A stretch of 5,010 nt of DNA, from the NCBI GenBank assembly GCA_017883125.1, contig JADGOD010000158.1, positions 1-5,010 of the forward strand, given 5' to 3'. This DNA is from Acidimicrobiales bacterium. GTDB taxonomy: Bacteria > Actinomycetota > Acidimicrobiia > Acidimicrobiales > RAAP-2. Both the position numbers and the translations under genes were made by a program. Below, piece after piece: positions 1 to 5,010 of the stretch. A model generated the notes under the pieces. That model was not told the origin of the DNA. It was given only the letters and a program-made list of their open reading frames with translations, and searched no databases. Each line of letters starts with the position of its first letter. Position 1 is the stretch's first letter.

Positions 1-1
1 C

Positions 2-924
2 ACCCAGATGACGCTCTTCACCTGCGAAGGGCTTCTCGTCGCGGGAGCCCTGATGGAGCAGACCGGTGTGTGCTTCCCGCCAGGCCAGCTCCACGACGCC
101 TATCTGAGGTGGCTGGCGACCCAGGGATCGGCCAACGCCAACCCGGATGAGAACGCGAGCGGCGGGGCGCAGGGGTGGCTGGCCCATGTTGAGATCCTCC
201 AGCGGCGCCAGGCACCGGGATCCACCTGTCTGAGCGCCCTCGAGAGCGGGGCGATGGGGCGGGTCAACGCCCCGATCAACGCCTCGAAGGGCAGCGGGGG
301 GGTGATGCGCTCCGCTCCCGCTGGCTTCTTGGTCCCCGGTGTCCCCCCGGGGGCATCACCAGCCGAGTCCTACGAGCTCGGCTGCGAGATCGCAGCGGTC
401 ACCCACGGCCATCCGGACGGGATCCATGCGGCTGGTGCGCTGGGGGCGGTCATCTGCTCGATCCTCGCTGGCGCAGACATCCACGCCGCGGTCATCGGGT
501 GCCTTGAGCTGACCACGACCCACATGGCGGCGGTCCTTCGCCACGCTCTCGACGTGGGGGCAGACCGAGCCCCGAGCCCCCCCCCACGATCGCGGCGGAG
601 CTCGGTGGGGGATGGGTCGGCGATGAGGCGCTGGGAATCGCGGTGGCTTGCGCAGTCGGCGCCGAGAGCCTCCGCGACGGTGTGGTCGCGTCGGTGAACC
701 ACTCGGGCGACTCGGACTCGACGGGGGCCCTCTGCGGGAACCTCCTCGGTGCGCTCCACGGCCTCGATGCGATCCCCGTGGGGTGGCTCGACGCGCTCGA
801 CGGCAGGGGGTTGGTCGAGGAGGTCGCCGAGGACTTCATCGCCTGGCTCGATTGGAACAGCGACGGGTCGGCCGCCGGCGAGCTGGGCCCGATCTGGATG
901 GAGCGCTATGCCTCAGGGCTCTGA
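2..924 (+). CDS. ADP-ribosylglycohydrolase family protein, 5'-partial and frameshifted
   Basis: Enzymes of this family remove ADP-ribose from modified proteins or small molecules using a two-metal centre; the substrate here cannot be told. The window opens inside the family's N-terminal DDTQM metal-binding motif, of which TQM is visible, so roughly the first 55 residues are missing. Next come a PIN-S-KG-GGVMR-AP segment (about 265-325) and THGHPDG (about 400-423). A second frame then gives LGGGWVGDEAL (601-633) and the C-terminal metal motif NHSGDSDSTGA (697-729). The two halves together read as one ordinary family member of about 305 visible residues, ending at TGA 922-924. The first frame (2-697) and second frame (open through 586-924) meet at nine C (577-585). 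One additional C would join them exactly. All key motifs are otherwise intact, so this is either a sequencing or assembly error or a very recent mutation. The family call is firm; functionality is uncertain. Confidence 0.88.
577..585 (+). other. Homopolymer C9 at the frameshift of the ADP-ribosylglycohydrolase gene
   Basis: This run of nine C is where the protein similarity switches from one plus-strand frame to another. Upstream codons read ...A-P-S-P, while downstream codons in the other frame read P-T-I-A-A-E-L-G-G-G-W, as expected for this family. Ten C would restore a single frame. The alternative, dropping two C, also restores it but needs a larger change. Length changes in such runs are common both as sequencing errors and as real slippage mutations. 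Confidence 0.8.
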
Positions 925-945
925 GACCAGGCGTATGCCGATTCG

Positions 946-1551
946 CTAGAGCCACCTCGAGAGTTCCGGCGCACCGCAACGGCCCGTCATCCAGCCGACG
1001 AGCGATGCCGGATCGGTCCGCGTCGCCAGAGCCGGGAGCATCTCGGCCATGAGCTCGTCAACAAGATCCAGCGGCCACGATGCTGGCTCGAAGCCGATGC
1101 CCAGATCGGTGTGGTGGAGGACCACCTCGCGCTGGCGCCTGATCAAGACGGTGAGCGCGTCCTGGGACTGACCACTCACCGAGGTCGTGTGGAACCCCCA
1201 CGCGTGAGGCGGGAGAGATGCGGCAGTCGATTCGAGAAGTGCGCAGGTGACGGTGACGTCATCACGCAGCGCGCCAAAGGTCCGCCCTGCCCCGCTGTCG
1301 ATCTCTTTGGCTCGGGCTTCTTGCCCACCGACGTACTGATCGATGTGCTCGCCTCGTGCGGAGGCCTCCAACCTCCGCACCACGCTGTCGGCGTTGCGGG
1401 CGATGTGGGTCATGAGGTGGCCGATCGTCCATCCGGGGAGTGCAGATGGTGCGGATGGGTCGAGTGTTCGGCCTCGAAGGTCACCAAGCAGGGCGCGGTG
1501 GGCCGCGGCGACCCGTTGGATCATCGCATCGACGCGATCGCGGGTGGCCAT
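946..1551 (-). CDS. Maleylpyruvate isomerase-type (MDMPI, DinB-like) metal-binding protein
   Basis: A 201-residue protein of the mycothiol-dependent maleylpyruvate isomerase / TIGR03083-like family, a cytosolic four-helix DinB-type fold. Family signatures are LPGWTIGHLMTHIARNAD (residues 38-55) and RREVVLHH-type REVVLHHTDLGIGF (141-154), followed by the usual short C-terminal tail with GWMTGR (186-191). Residues H49, E142 and H146 match in spacing the zinc ligands H52, E144 and H148 known from the Corynebacterium glutamicum enzyme, so metal binding is likely retained. At 201 residues it is shorter than that roughly 240-residue enzyme, mainly at the C-terminus. The true reaction may be maleylpyruvate isomerisation or another mycothiol-dependent thiol transfer; no gentisate genes are nearby. 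The ATG at 1551 is chosen because the conserved domain begins right after it and a TACGCT element sits six bases upstream. The open frame continues far upstream but only antisense to the SDR. It converges on the preceding gene with 21 bases between. Confidence 0.85.
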   Translation of the reverse strand: MATRDRVDAMIQRVAAAHRALLGDLRGRTLDPSAPSALPGWTIGHLMTHIARNADSVVRRLEASARGEHIDQYVGGQEARAKEIDSGAGRTFGALRDDVTVTCALLESTAASLPPHAWGFHTTSVSGQSQDALTVLIRRQREVVLHHTDLGIGFEPASWPLDLVDELMAEMLPALATRTDPASLVGWMTGRCGAPELSRWL

Positions 1552-1557
1552 TCTGGG

Positions 1558-1563
1558 AGCGTA
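1558..1563 (-). promoter_or_regulatory. Putative -10 element TACGCT for the MDMPI gene
   Basis: The minus strand reads TACGCT, then six bases (CCCAGA), then the ATG at 1551. A TAnnnT hexamer whose last T is seven bases before the start codon places transcription initiation at the A of the ATG, so the mRNA would be leaderless. No Shine-Dalgarno sequence is present, which agrees. No good -35 box is seen. This is an inference from spacing only. Confidence 0.45.
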
Positions 1564-1590
1564 CCCATTAGGTGGCCACGGTGCGGTCGG

Positions 1591-1596
1591 TACTCT
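1591..1596 (+). promoter_or_regulatory. Putative -10 element TACTCT for the SDR gene
   Basis: TACTCT is followed by six bases (GGGGAC) and the ATG at 1603, the same geometry as the divergent gene on the other strand. A leaderless transcript starting at the ATG is predicted. A weak -35-like TTAGGT lies at 1568-1573 with a 17-base spacer. The GGGG at 1597-1600 is too close to the ATG to act as a ribosome binding site for it. Confidence 0.45.
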
Positions 1597-1602
1597 GGGG
1601 AC

Positions 1603-2376
1603 ATGGACATCAGGATGGACGGCAAGACCGCACTCGTGACCGGGGCCAGCCGGGGGATCGGCTTGGCCATCGCCCAGAGGCTGTGCGAGGCGGGAGCCAA
1701 CGTGCTCCTGGTCTCTCGGAAGGCCGAAGGGCTGGCCGACGCGGTCGCCTCGCTGCACGGCCTCGACGGCCACGCGTCCTGGGCCGTCGCCCATGTGGCC
1801 AAGGAGGAGGACGCCCAGCGGACCGTCGAGACCTGCCTTGAGCGGCTCGGCAGCCTCGACGTGCTGGTGAACAACGCCGGGACGAACCCGTACTTCGGCC
1901 CGATGCTCGAGATCAGCCCCGCCCTGCTGCAGAAGACCTATGAGATCAACCAGGCGTCGGTCGTGCTGTGGTCCCAGGCGGCGTGGCGCTCGGCGATGGC
2001 CGAGAACGGCGGCGTCATCTTGAACATGGCCTCGGTAGGCGGCCTCGGGCCCGAGCCGATGATCGGCTGGTACGACGTGACCAAGGCGGCGATCATCCAC
2101 ATCACCAAGCAGCTGGCCTACGAGCTCGGACCCACGGTCCGGGTCAACGCCATCGCTCCGGGGCTGGTCAAGACCGAACTGGCCCGGGCCCTCTGGGAGC
2201 CGGGCGAGGAGGCGATCGCAGCCAGGCTCCCGATGCGCCGGCTCGGCGTCCCCGACGACATCGCCACGGCGTCGCTCTTCATGGTGAGCGACGAGGCGTC
2301 GTGGATCACCGGTCAGACGCTGGTGGTCGACGGCGGGACGTCCAACATGGCCAGCGGGGGCGTCAGCATCACCTGA
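1603..2376 (+). CDS. Short-chain dehydrogenase/reductase (SDR), classical type
   Basis: A complete 257-residue classical SDR, the usual length, expected to be a soluble NAD(P)-dependent oxidoreductase acting on a carbonyl or alcohol group. The Rossmann cofactor motif TGASRGIG is at residues 13-20, and S38-R39-K40 at the end of the second strand favours NADP(H). NNAG is at 90-93. The catalytic tetrad is N116, S144, Y157 and K161, with YDVTK as the YxxxK motif. The PG motif is at 186-187 and the C-terminal SWITGQTLVVDGG is at 233-245. All catalytic residues are present, so it should be active; FabG-like names are common for this family but the substrate cannot be deduced. ATG 1603 fits the leaderless promoter geometry; ATG 1615 is an alternative that would still keep the whole domain. 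The frame is open upstream to 1111 but only antisense to the MDMPI gene. Its last 8 bases overlap the menE end. Confidence 0.93.
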   Translation: MDIRMDGKTALVTGASRGIGLAIAQRLCEAGANVLLVSRKAEGLADAVASLHGLDGHASWAVAHVAKEEDAQRTVETCLERLGSLDVLVNNAGTNPYFGPMLEISPALLQKTYEINQASVVLWSQAAWRSAMAENGGVILNMASVGGLGPEPMIGWYDVTKAAIIHITKQLAYELGPTVRVNAIAPGLVKTELARALWEPGEEAIAARLPMRRLGVPDDIATASLFMVSDEASWITGQTLVVDGGTSNMASGGVSIT

Positions 2377-3505
2377 GCGCCGTGCGCCGGAGCTTGCCGC
2401 TGGAGGTCCTCGGGAGGCTGGCGACGACTTCGATCTCTTTGGGTGCGGCGTAGGGGGCGAGCCGGTCGGCAACGGCGTCGCGCACCGTCTCGATCGATGG
2501 GGCCTCACCTCGGGGGACGATCCACGCGACGACGCGCTCGCCCCACTCGGGATCGGCCCGCCTCCAGACCGCGACCTCGGCCACGCCGTCGAGGTCGGCG
2601 ATGACCGCCTCGACGTCTTGGGGGAACACCTTCTCCGCCCCGGTCACGATGACCTCGGCTTGCCGGCCACGGACACTGAGCCGGCCGTCGACGTCGAGTC
2701 GGCCGAGGTCCCCGGTCGAGAGCCATCCGCCTTGCTCGTCGGGACCACGCACCAAGTGTGCGGGACGGTCCCGGAATGATCGCAGCAGCATCGGTGCCTT
2801 GATCAGGATCTCGCCGAGGCCGGTGGCATCTGGGCCGTCGATCCCGAGCAGGACCCCGGGCAGGGGGACGCCGTCGTAGACGACCCCTGATCCGGTCTCG
2901 GTCATGCCGTAGGTGGTCACGACGTTGTCCGGCAGATCGGACGGGGGCGCCGCTCCGCCAAGGAGGATCACGTCGAACCACCCAGGATCGATCCTCTGGA
3001 GCGCGGTGGCCACGAGGGAGACGTGGGTGGCGCCGCGATCAGCAGCGGCCCGGAGCGCGCCGGGATCGGCCCGGGGGATCACCTCGAGGTCGGGGCCGGT
3101 CACGAGGGCCCGGGTGAGCACCGAGAGCCCGCCGATGTGAGAGACCGGGAGGCAGCACAGCCAGCGGGCGGAGCCCGGATCGATACCGAGCGCGGTCGTC
3201 GATGCCCGAGCCGAGGCCTCCACGGCTTCTCGGGTGAGGATCGCTGCCTTCGGATCGGACATCGACCCGGAGGTGGTGACGCAGAGAGCATCGCCATCCA
3301 TGACCGGTTCGCCGTCAGCGAGCCGGGATCTCCCAGACTCGTCCCAGAGGACCGTCGGCCTCAAGGTGGCCAGGCTCTGGCCCCTGGCGCTCGGGCTGAG
3401 GCGGCGATCGAGGACGCAGACCGCGTCGCCGTCAGCCCAGGTGGACTCGATGGCCCTCACGATCCGATCGTCCTGGTCCAGGTCCAGCGCCACGAGCTCG
3501 CTCAC
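2369..3505 (-). CDS. menE: o-succinylbenzoate-CoA ligase MenE (AMP-forming acyl-CoA synthetase)
   Basis: An ANL-superfamily adenylating enzyme of 378 residues from the GTG at 3505. Motifs in order are the phosphate-binding loop TTSGSMSDPKAA (77-88), PVSHIGG (120-126), YGMTETG (199-205), STGDLGRLD (263-271), the hinge region RGRQAEVIVTGAEKVFPQ (279-296) and PRTSSGKLRR (365-374) with catalytic K371. It is shorter than typical 450-500 residue acyl-CoA synthetases, but close to the compact MenE of mycobacteria (about 360 residues). That length and the divergent menB-menA genes support MenE, which converts o-succinylbenzoate, ATP and CoA to o-succinylbenzoyl-CoA in the cytosol. The loop is unusual: S83 replaces the common Gly before xPK, and A87 replaces the usual Gly after it. 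GTG 3511 is an alternative start two codons earlier. The frame is open to 3685, but that part lies antisense to menB and shows no domain. No Shine-Dalgarno is seen. Another acyl-CoA ligase role is possible but less likely. Confidence 0.87.
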   Translation of the reverse strand: MSELVALDLDQDDRIVRAIESTWADGDAVCVLDRRLSPSARGQSLATLRPTVLWDESGRSRLADGEPVMDGDALCVTTSGSMSDPKAAILTREAVEASARASTTALGIDPGSARWLCCLPVSHIGGLSVLTRALVTGPDLEVIPRADPGALRAAADRGATHVSLVATALQRIDPGWFDVILLGGAAPPSDLPDNVVTTYGMTETGSGVVYDGVPLPGVLLGIDGPDATGLGEILIKAPMLLRSFRDRPAHLVRGPDEQGGWLSTGDLGRLDVDGRLSVRGRQAEVIVTGAEKVFPQDVEAVIADLDGVAEVAVWRRADPEWGERVVAWIVPRGEAPSIETVRDAVADRLAPYAAPKEIEVVASLPRTSSGKLRRTALR

Positions 3506-3512
3506 GGACACC

Positions 3513-3527
3513 GAGCCTAGGAGGCTC
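3513..3527. repeat. Inverted repeat GAGCCT-AGG-AGGCTC between menE and menB
   Basis: A perfect 6-base inverted repeat with a 3-base centre lies in the 64-base divergent spacer, immediately upstream of the menE start. It covers the possible menE -10 element. It could be an operator for a dimeric regulator or may be chance; no regulator gene is present in the window to pair it with. Confidence 0.4.
3514..3519 (-). promoter_or_regulatory. Putative -10 element TAGGCT for menE
   Basis: On the minus strand TAGGCT lies eight bases before the GTG at 3505, slightly further than the six bases seen for the MDMPI and SDR genes. It would give an mRNA with no or a 1-2 base leader. No -35 box is convincing. 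Weak evidence, based on a TAnnnT match and position. Confidence 0.3.
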
Positions 3528-3556
3528 AACGGACGGTGCGGGGAGGACCGCCCCGG

Positions 3557-3562
3557 TAGCGT
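3557..3562 (+). promoter_or_regulatory. Putative -10 element TAGCGT for menB-menA
   Basis: TAGCGT ends seven bases before the GTG at 3570, so transcription would start at or one base before the start codon. This favours GTG 3570 as the menB start over the in-frame GTG at 3561, which overlaps the hexamer. The purine-rich GGGGAGGA at 3540-3547 is 13 and 22 bases from these two starts, too far for a standard ribosome binding site. Confidence 0.35.
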
Positions 3563-3569
3563 GGTCGTC

Positions 3570-4475
3570 GTGACTGACAAGAGCATCGACACCGTAATCA
3601 CCGGCCCACCCCACGACCCAGTGGACGACCACCGCTCGCTCCCTGCTCCGCAGTGGGAGTCGCGCGGGGAGTTCGGGGACATCACCTATGAGGTGGCGGA
3701 GGGGATCGCCAAGATCACCATCTGCCGGCCTGAGCGCCGGAACGCATTCCGGCCGCAGACCCTCTTCGAGCTGACCGACGCCTTCACCAGGGCACGCGAC
3801 GACACCAGCGTCGGGGTCATCGTCCTGACCGGTCAAGGCCCCGATGCCTTCTGCTCGGGGGGCGACCAGACGATCCGAGGCGACGACGGCTACATCGGCG
3901 ACGACGAGGTCGCCCAGCAGGGCGTCGGCCGGCTGAACGTCCTCGATCTGCAGATCCTCATCCGTCGGATCCCCAAGCCCGTGATCGCCATGATCGCCGG
4001 CTACGCCATCGGCGGAGGGCACATCCTCCACCTGGTCTGCGATCTCTCGATCGCCGCAGACAACGCCCGCTTCGGCCAGACCGGACCGATGGTCGGAAGC
4101 TTCGATGGCGGATACGGGTCGAGCCTGCTGGCTCGCTCCATCGGGGTCAAGCGGGCCAAGGAGGTCTGGTTCCTCTGTCGCCAGTACGACGCCGAGACGG
4201 CCTTGGAGTGGGGGCTGGTCAACACCGTCGTCCCCCTGGCCGAGCTCGAGGGCGAGACGGTCGCCTGGTCTCGGCGGATACTCAGCCTCTCGCCCCTCGC
4301 CCTGCGGATGCTCAAGGCCGGGTTCAACGCGGCGGAGGACGGGCTCGCTGGGGTTCAGCAGCTCGCCGGCGACGCCACCATGCTCTTCTACATGTCCGAG
4401 GAGGGCCAAGAGGGCCGCAACGCGTTCGTGGAGCATCGTCGCCCCGACTTCTCACGCTTCCCGCGTCGGCCGTGA
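3570..4475 (+). CDS. menB: 1,4-dihydroxy-2-naphthoyl-CoA synthase MenB
   Basis: A 301-residue crotonase-fold enzyme that cyclises o-succinylbenzoyl-CoA to 1,4-dihydroxy-2-naphthoyl-CoA in the cytosol. Family marks are RPERRNAF (53-60), oxyanion-hole SGGDQ (96-100), AGYAIGGGHILHLVCDL (143-159), QTGPMVGSFDGGYGSS (170-185), FLCRQYDA (201-208), GLVNTVVP (215-222), LAGDAT (265-270) and the C-terminal RRPDFSRFPR (290-299). D179 in SFDGG and Y274 in LFYM correspond to catalytic residues known in MenB. G172 in QTGP is the glycine of bicarbonate-dependent (type I, E. coli-like) MenB, whereas the Mycobacterium tuberculosis enzyme has Asp there. M173-M174 context differs from the common QTGPKVG in having Met for Lys. 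The start is taken as GTG 3570 from the spacing to a -10-like element; GTG 3561 is possible. The open frame upstream to 3234 is antisense to menE. It heads an operon with menA. Confidence 0.96.
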   Translation: MTDKSIDTVITGPPHDPVDDHRSLPAPQWESRGEFGDITYEVAEGIAKITICRPERRNAFRPQTLFELTDAFTRARDDTSVGVIVLTGQGPDAFCSGGDQTIRGDDGYIGDDEVAQQGVGRLNVLDLQILIRRIPKPVIAMIAGYAIGGGHILHLVCDLSIAADNARFGQTGPMVGSFDGGYGSSLLARSIGVKRAKEVWFLCRQYDAETALEWGLVNTVVPLAELEGETVAWSRRILSLSPLALRMLKAGFNAAEDGLAGVQQLAGDATMLFYMSEEGQEGRNAFVEHRRPDFSRFPRRP

Positions 4476-5010
4476 CCGGCGCCTCGGCGCAGACGGCGGA
4501 GCCGGGCCTGGTGCAGCGCTGGGTGGCGGGCGCTCGACCGCGCACCCTTCCCGCCGCTCTCGTCCCGGTGGTCGTGGGCACGGTGGCGATCCGCCCCGCG
4601 TCCATCGACGTGGTCCGGTGCGCCCTCGCCGCCGTGGTGGCGCTGAGCCTGCAGGTGGGGACGAACTACGCCAACGACTACTCCGACGGGATCCGCGGGA
4701 CCGATGATGCCCGCGTCGGGCCAGTGCGCTTGGTCGGCCAGGGGCTGGCCAGCCCTCACGCGGTCCGTGTCGCGGCGTTCGGCGCGTTCGGCCTCGGAGC
4801 CGTCGCCGGCCTGGTCCTCTGCGCACTCGCCGGATGGTGGCTGATCATCCCAGGAGCCGCCGCGGTGGCCGCCGGCTGGTTCTACACCGGAGGCCCATCG
4901 CCCTATGGGTATCTCGGCTTCGGTGAGCTCTTCGTGTTCGTCTTCTTCGGGGTGATGGCCACCGTCGGCTCCGGATGCGTCCAGCACCGCACGGCCCCGC
5001 TCCTCCTCTG
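4472..5010 (+). CDS. menA: 1,4-dihydroxy-2-naphthoate polyprenyltransferase MenA, 3'-partial
   Basis: UbiA-superfamily integral membrane enzyme that prenylates 1,4-dihydroxy-2-naphthoate to demethylmenaquinone. The visible 179 residues, of about 290-300 usual, begin with a GTG whose last bases form the menB stop (GTGA overlap), implying translational coupling; no Shine-Dalgarno is evident. WVAGARPRTLPAALVPVVVG (residues 17-36) is the typical MenA entry helix. The first Asp-rich, Mg-prenyl diphosphate binding motif follows: N65, N68, D69 and D72 in NYANDYSDGIRGTDD, then ARVGPVRLVGQGLA. Hydrophobic, likely transmembrane stretches are at about 26-41, 47-63, 98-121, 123-138 and 150-168. YTGGPSPYGYLGFGELFVFVFFG (138-160) is the conserved MenA loop and helix. 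The second Asp-rich motif should lie beyond the right edge. The frame has no stop before 5010 and the only internal ATG is late, so ATG-based gene finding would miss it. Confidence 0.95.
   Translation, partial: MTGASAQTAEPGLVQRWVAGARPRTLPAALVPVVVGTVAIRPASIDVVRCALAAVVALSLQVGTNYANDYSDGIRGTDDARVGPVRLVGQGLASPHAVRVAAFGAFGLGAVAGLVLCALAGWWLIIPGAAAVAAGWFYTGGPSPYGYLGFGELFVFVFFGVMATVGSGCVQHRTAPLLL

Noticed and set aside
577..585. Programmed -1 ribosomal frameshifting on the C-run
   Set aside because: The frame change is in the right direction, but a C-only run is not a typical slippery heptamer, I see no obvious downstream stem-loop, and the family is not known for recoding. A one-base indel is simpler.
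925..945. Possible bidirectional terminator between the ADP-ribosylglycohydrolase and MDMPI genes
   Set aside because: The 21-base gap shows no GC-rich hairpin and no T-run.
1111..1602. Long N-terminal extension of the SDR upstream of ATG 1603
   Set aside because: It overlaps the MDMPI gene in antisense and has no domain; the classical SDR fold begins within a few residues of 1603.
1552..2508. Upstream extension of the MDMPI frame on the minus strand, which would give a 520-residue protein
   Set aside because: The extra part is the exact antisense of the SDR gene, is low-complexity in Arg, Gly, Pro and Asp, and shows no domain. It reflects GC-rich codon structure without stops.
3519..3559. 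Strong AGGAGG (3519-3524) followed by GTG 3536 and a 7-codon open frame ending at TAG 3557, a possible leader peptide ahead of menB
   Set aside because: The AGGAGG is part of the inverted repeat and the spacing is long at 11 bases. The predicted menB transcript starts after this point, so it would not be transcribed.
3432..4436. A 334-residue open frame on the minus strand opposite menB
   Set aside because: It mirrors menB codons, has no recognisable motif, and menB itself is unambiguous on the plus strand.
4388..4987. Open frames on both strands over the menA region (for example 199 residues on the minus strand)
   Set aside because: The GTG-started plus-strand frame carries the full set of MenA motifs, so the others are shadows.

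Overview
This is a gene-dense window of GC-rich DNA with strong G/C preference at third codon positions and almost no intergenic space. It looks like a chromosomal segment of an actinobacterium. The clues are a mycothiol-dependent maleylpyruvate isomerase-type protein, GTG starts, start regions without Shine-Dalgarno sequences that suggest leaderless transcripts, and an actinobacterial-style menaquinone gene set. A member of the Acidimicrobiia would fit, but that is a guess from general character, not a demonstrated assignment.

Layout from left to right. (1) Positions 2-924, plus strand: the C-terminal part of an ADP-ribosylglycohydrolase whose beginning lies off the left edge. Its frame is broken at a run of nine C. 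(2) Positions 946-1551, minus strand: a DinB-like, maleylpyruvate isomerase-type (MDMPI) protein with its metal-binding residues intact. (3) Positions 1603-2376, plus strand: a complete short-chain dehydrogenase/reductase, divergent from (2) across a 51-base spacer that carries a promoter-like element for each gene. (4) Positions 2369-3505, minus strand: menE, o-succinylbenzoate-CoA ligase, overlapping the SDR end by 8 bases. (5) Positions 3570-4475, plus strand: menB, 1,4-dihydroxy-2-naphthoyl-CoA synthase, divergent from menE. (6) From 4472 to the right edge, plus strand: menA, dihydroxynaphthoate prenyltransferase. It starts with a GTG that overlaps the menB stop codon and runs off the window.

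The right half is a coherent part of the classical (o-succinylbenzoate) menaquinone pathway. MenE activates o-succinylbenzoate to its CoA ester, MenB closes the second ring to give 1,4-dihydroxy-2-naphthoyl-CoA, and, after a thioesterase step not seen here, MenA attaches the polyprenyl tail at the membrane. The left half has no evident link to that pathway. The ADP-ribosylglycohydrolase, the MDMPI protein and the SDR are ordinary accessory or housekeeping families with unknown substrates here.

I found no RNA genes, mobile elements, CRISPR arrays or convincing terminators, and no stretch over 300 bases lacks a gene. I see no sign of a novel biological system. The points most worth a second look are the homopolymer frameshift, the repeated TAnnnT-N6-start geometry that predicts leaderless mRNAs, and sequence peculiarities in MenE and MenB.
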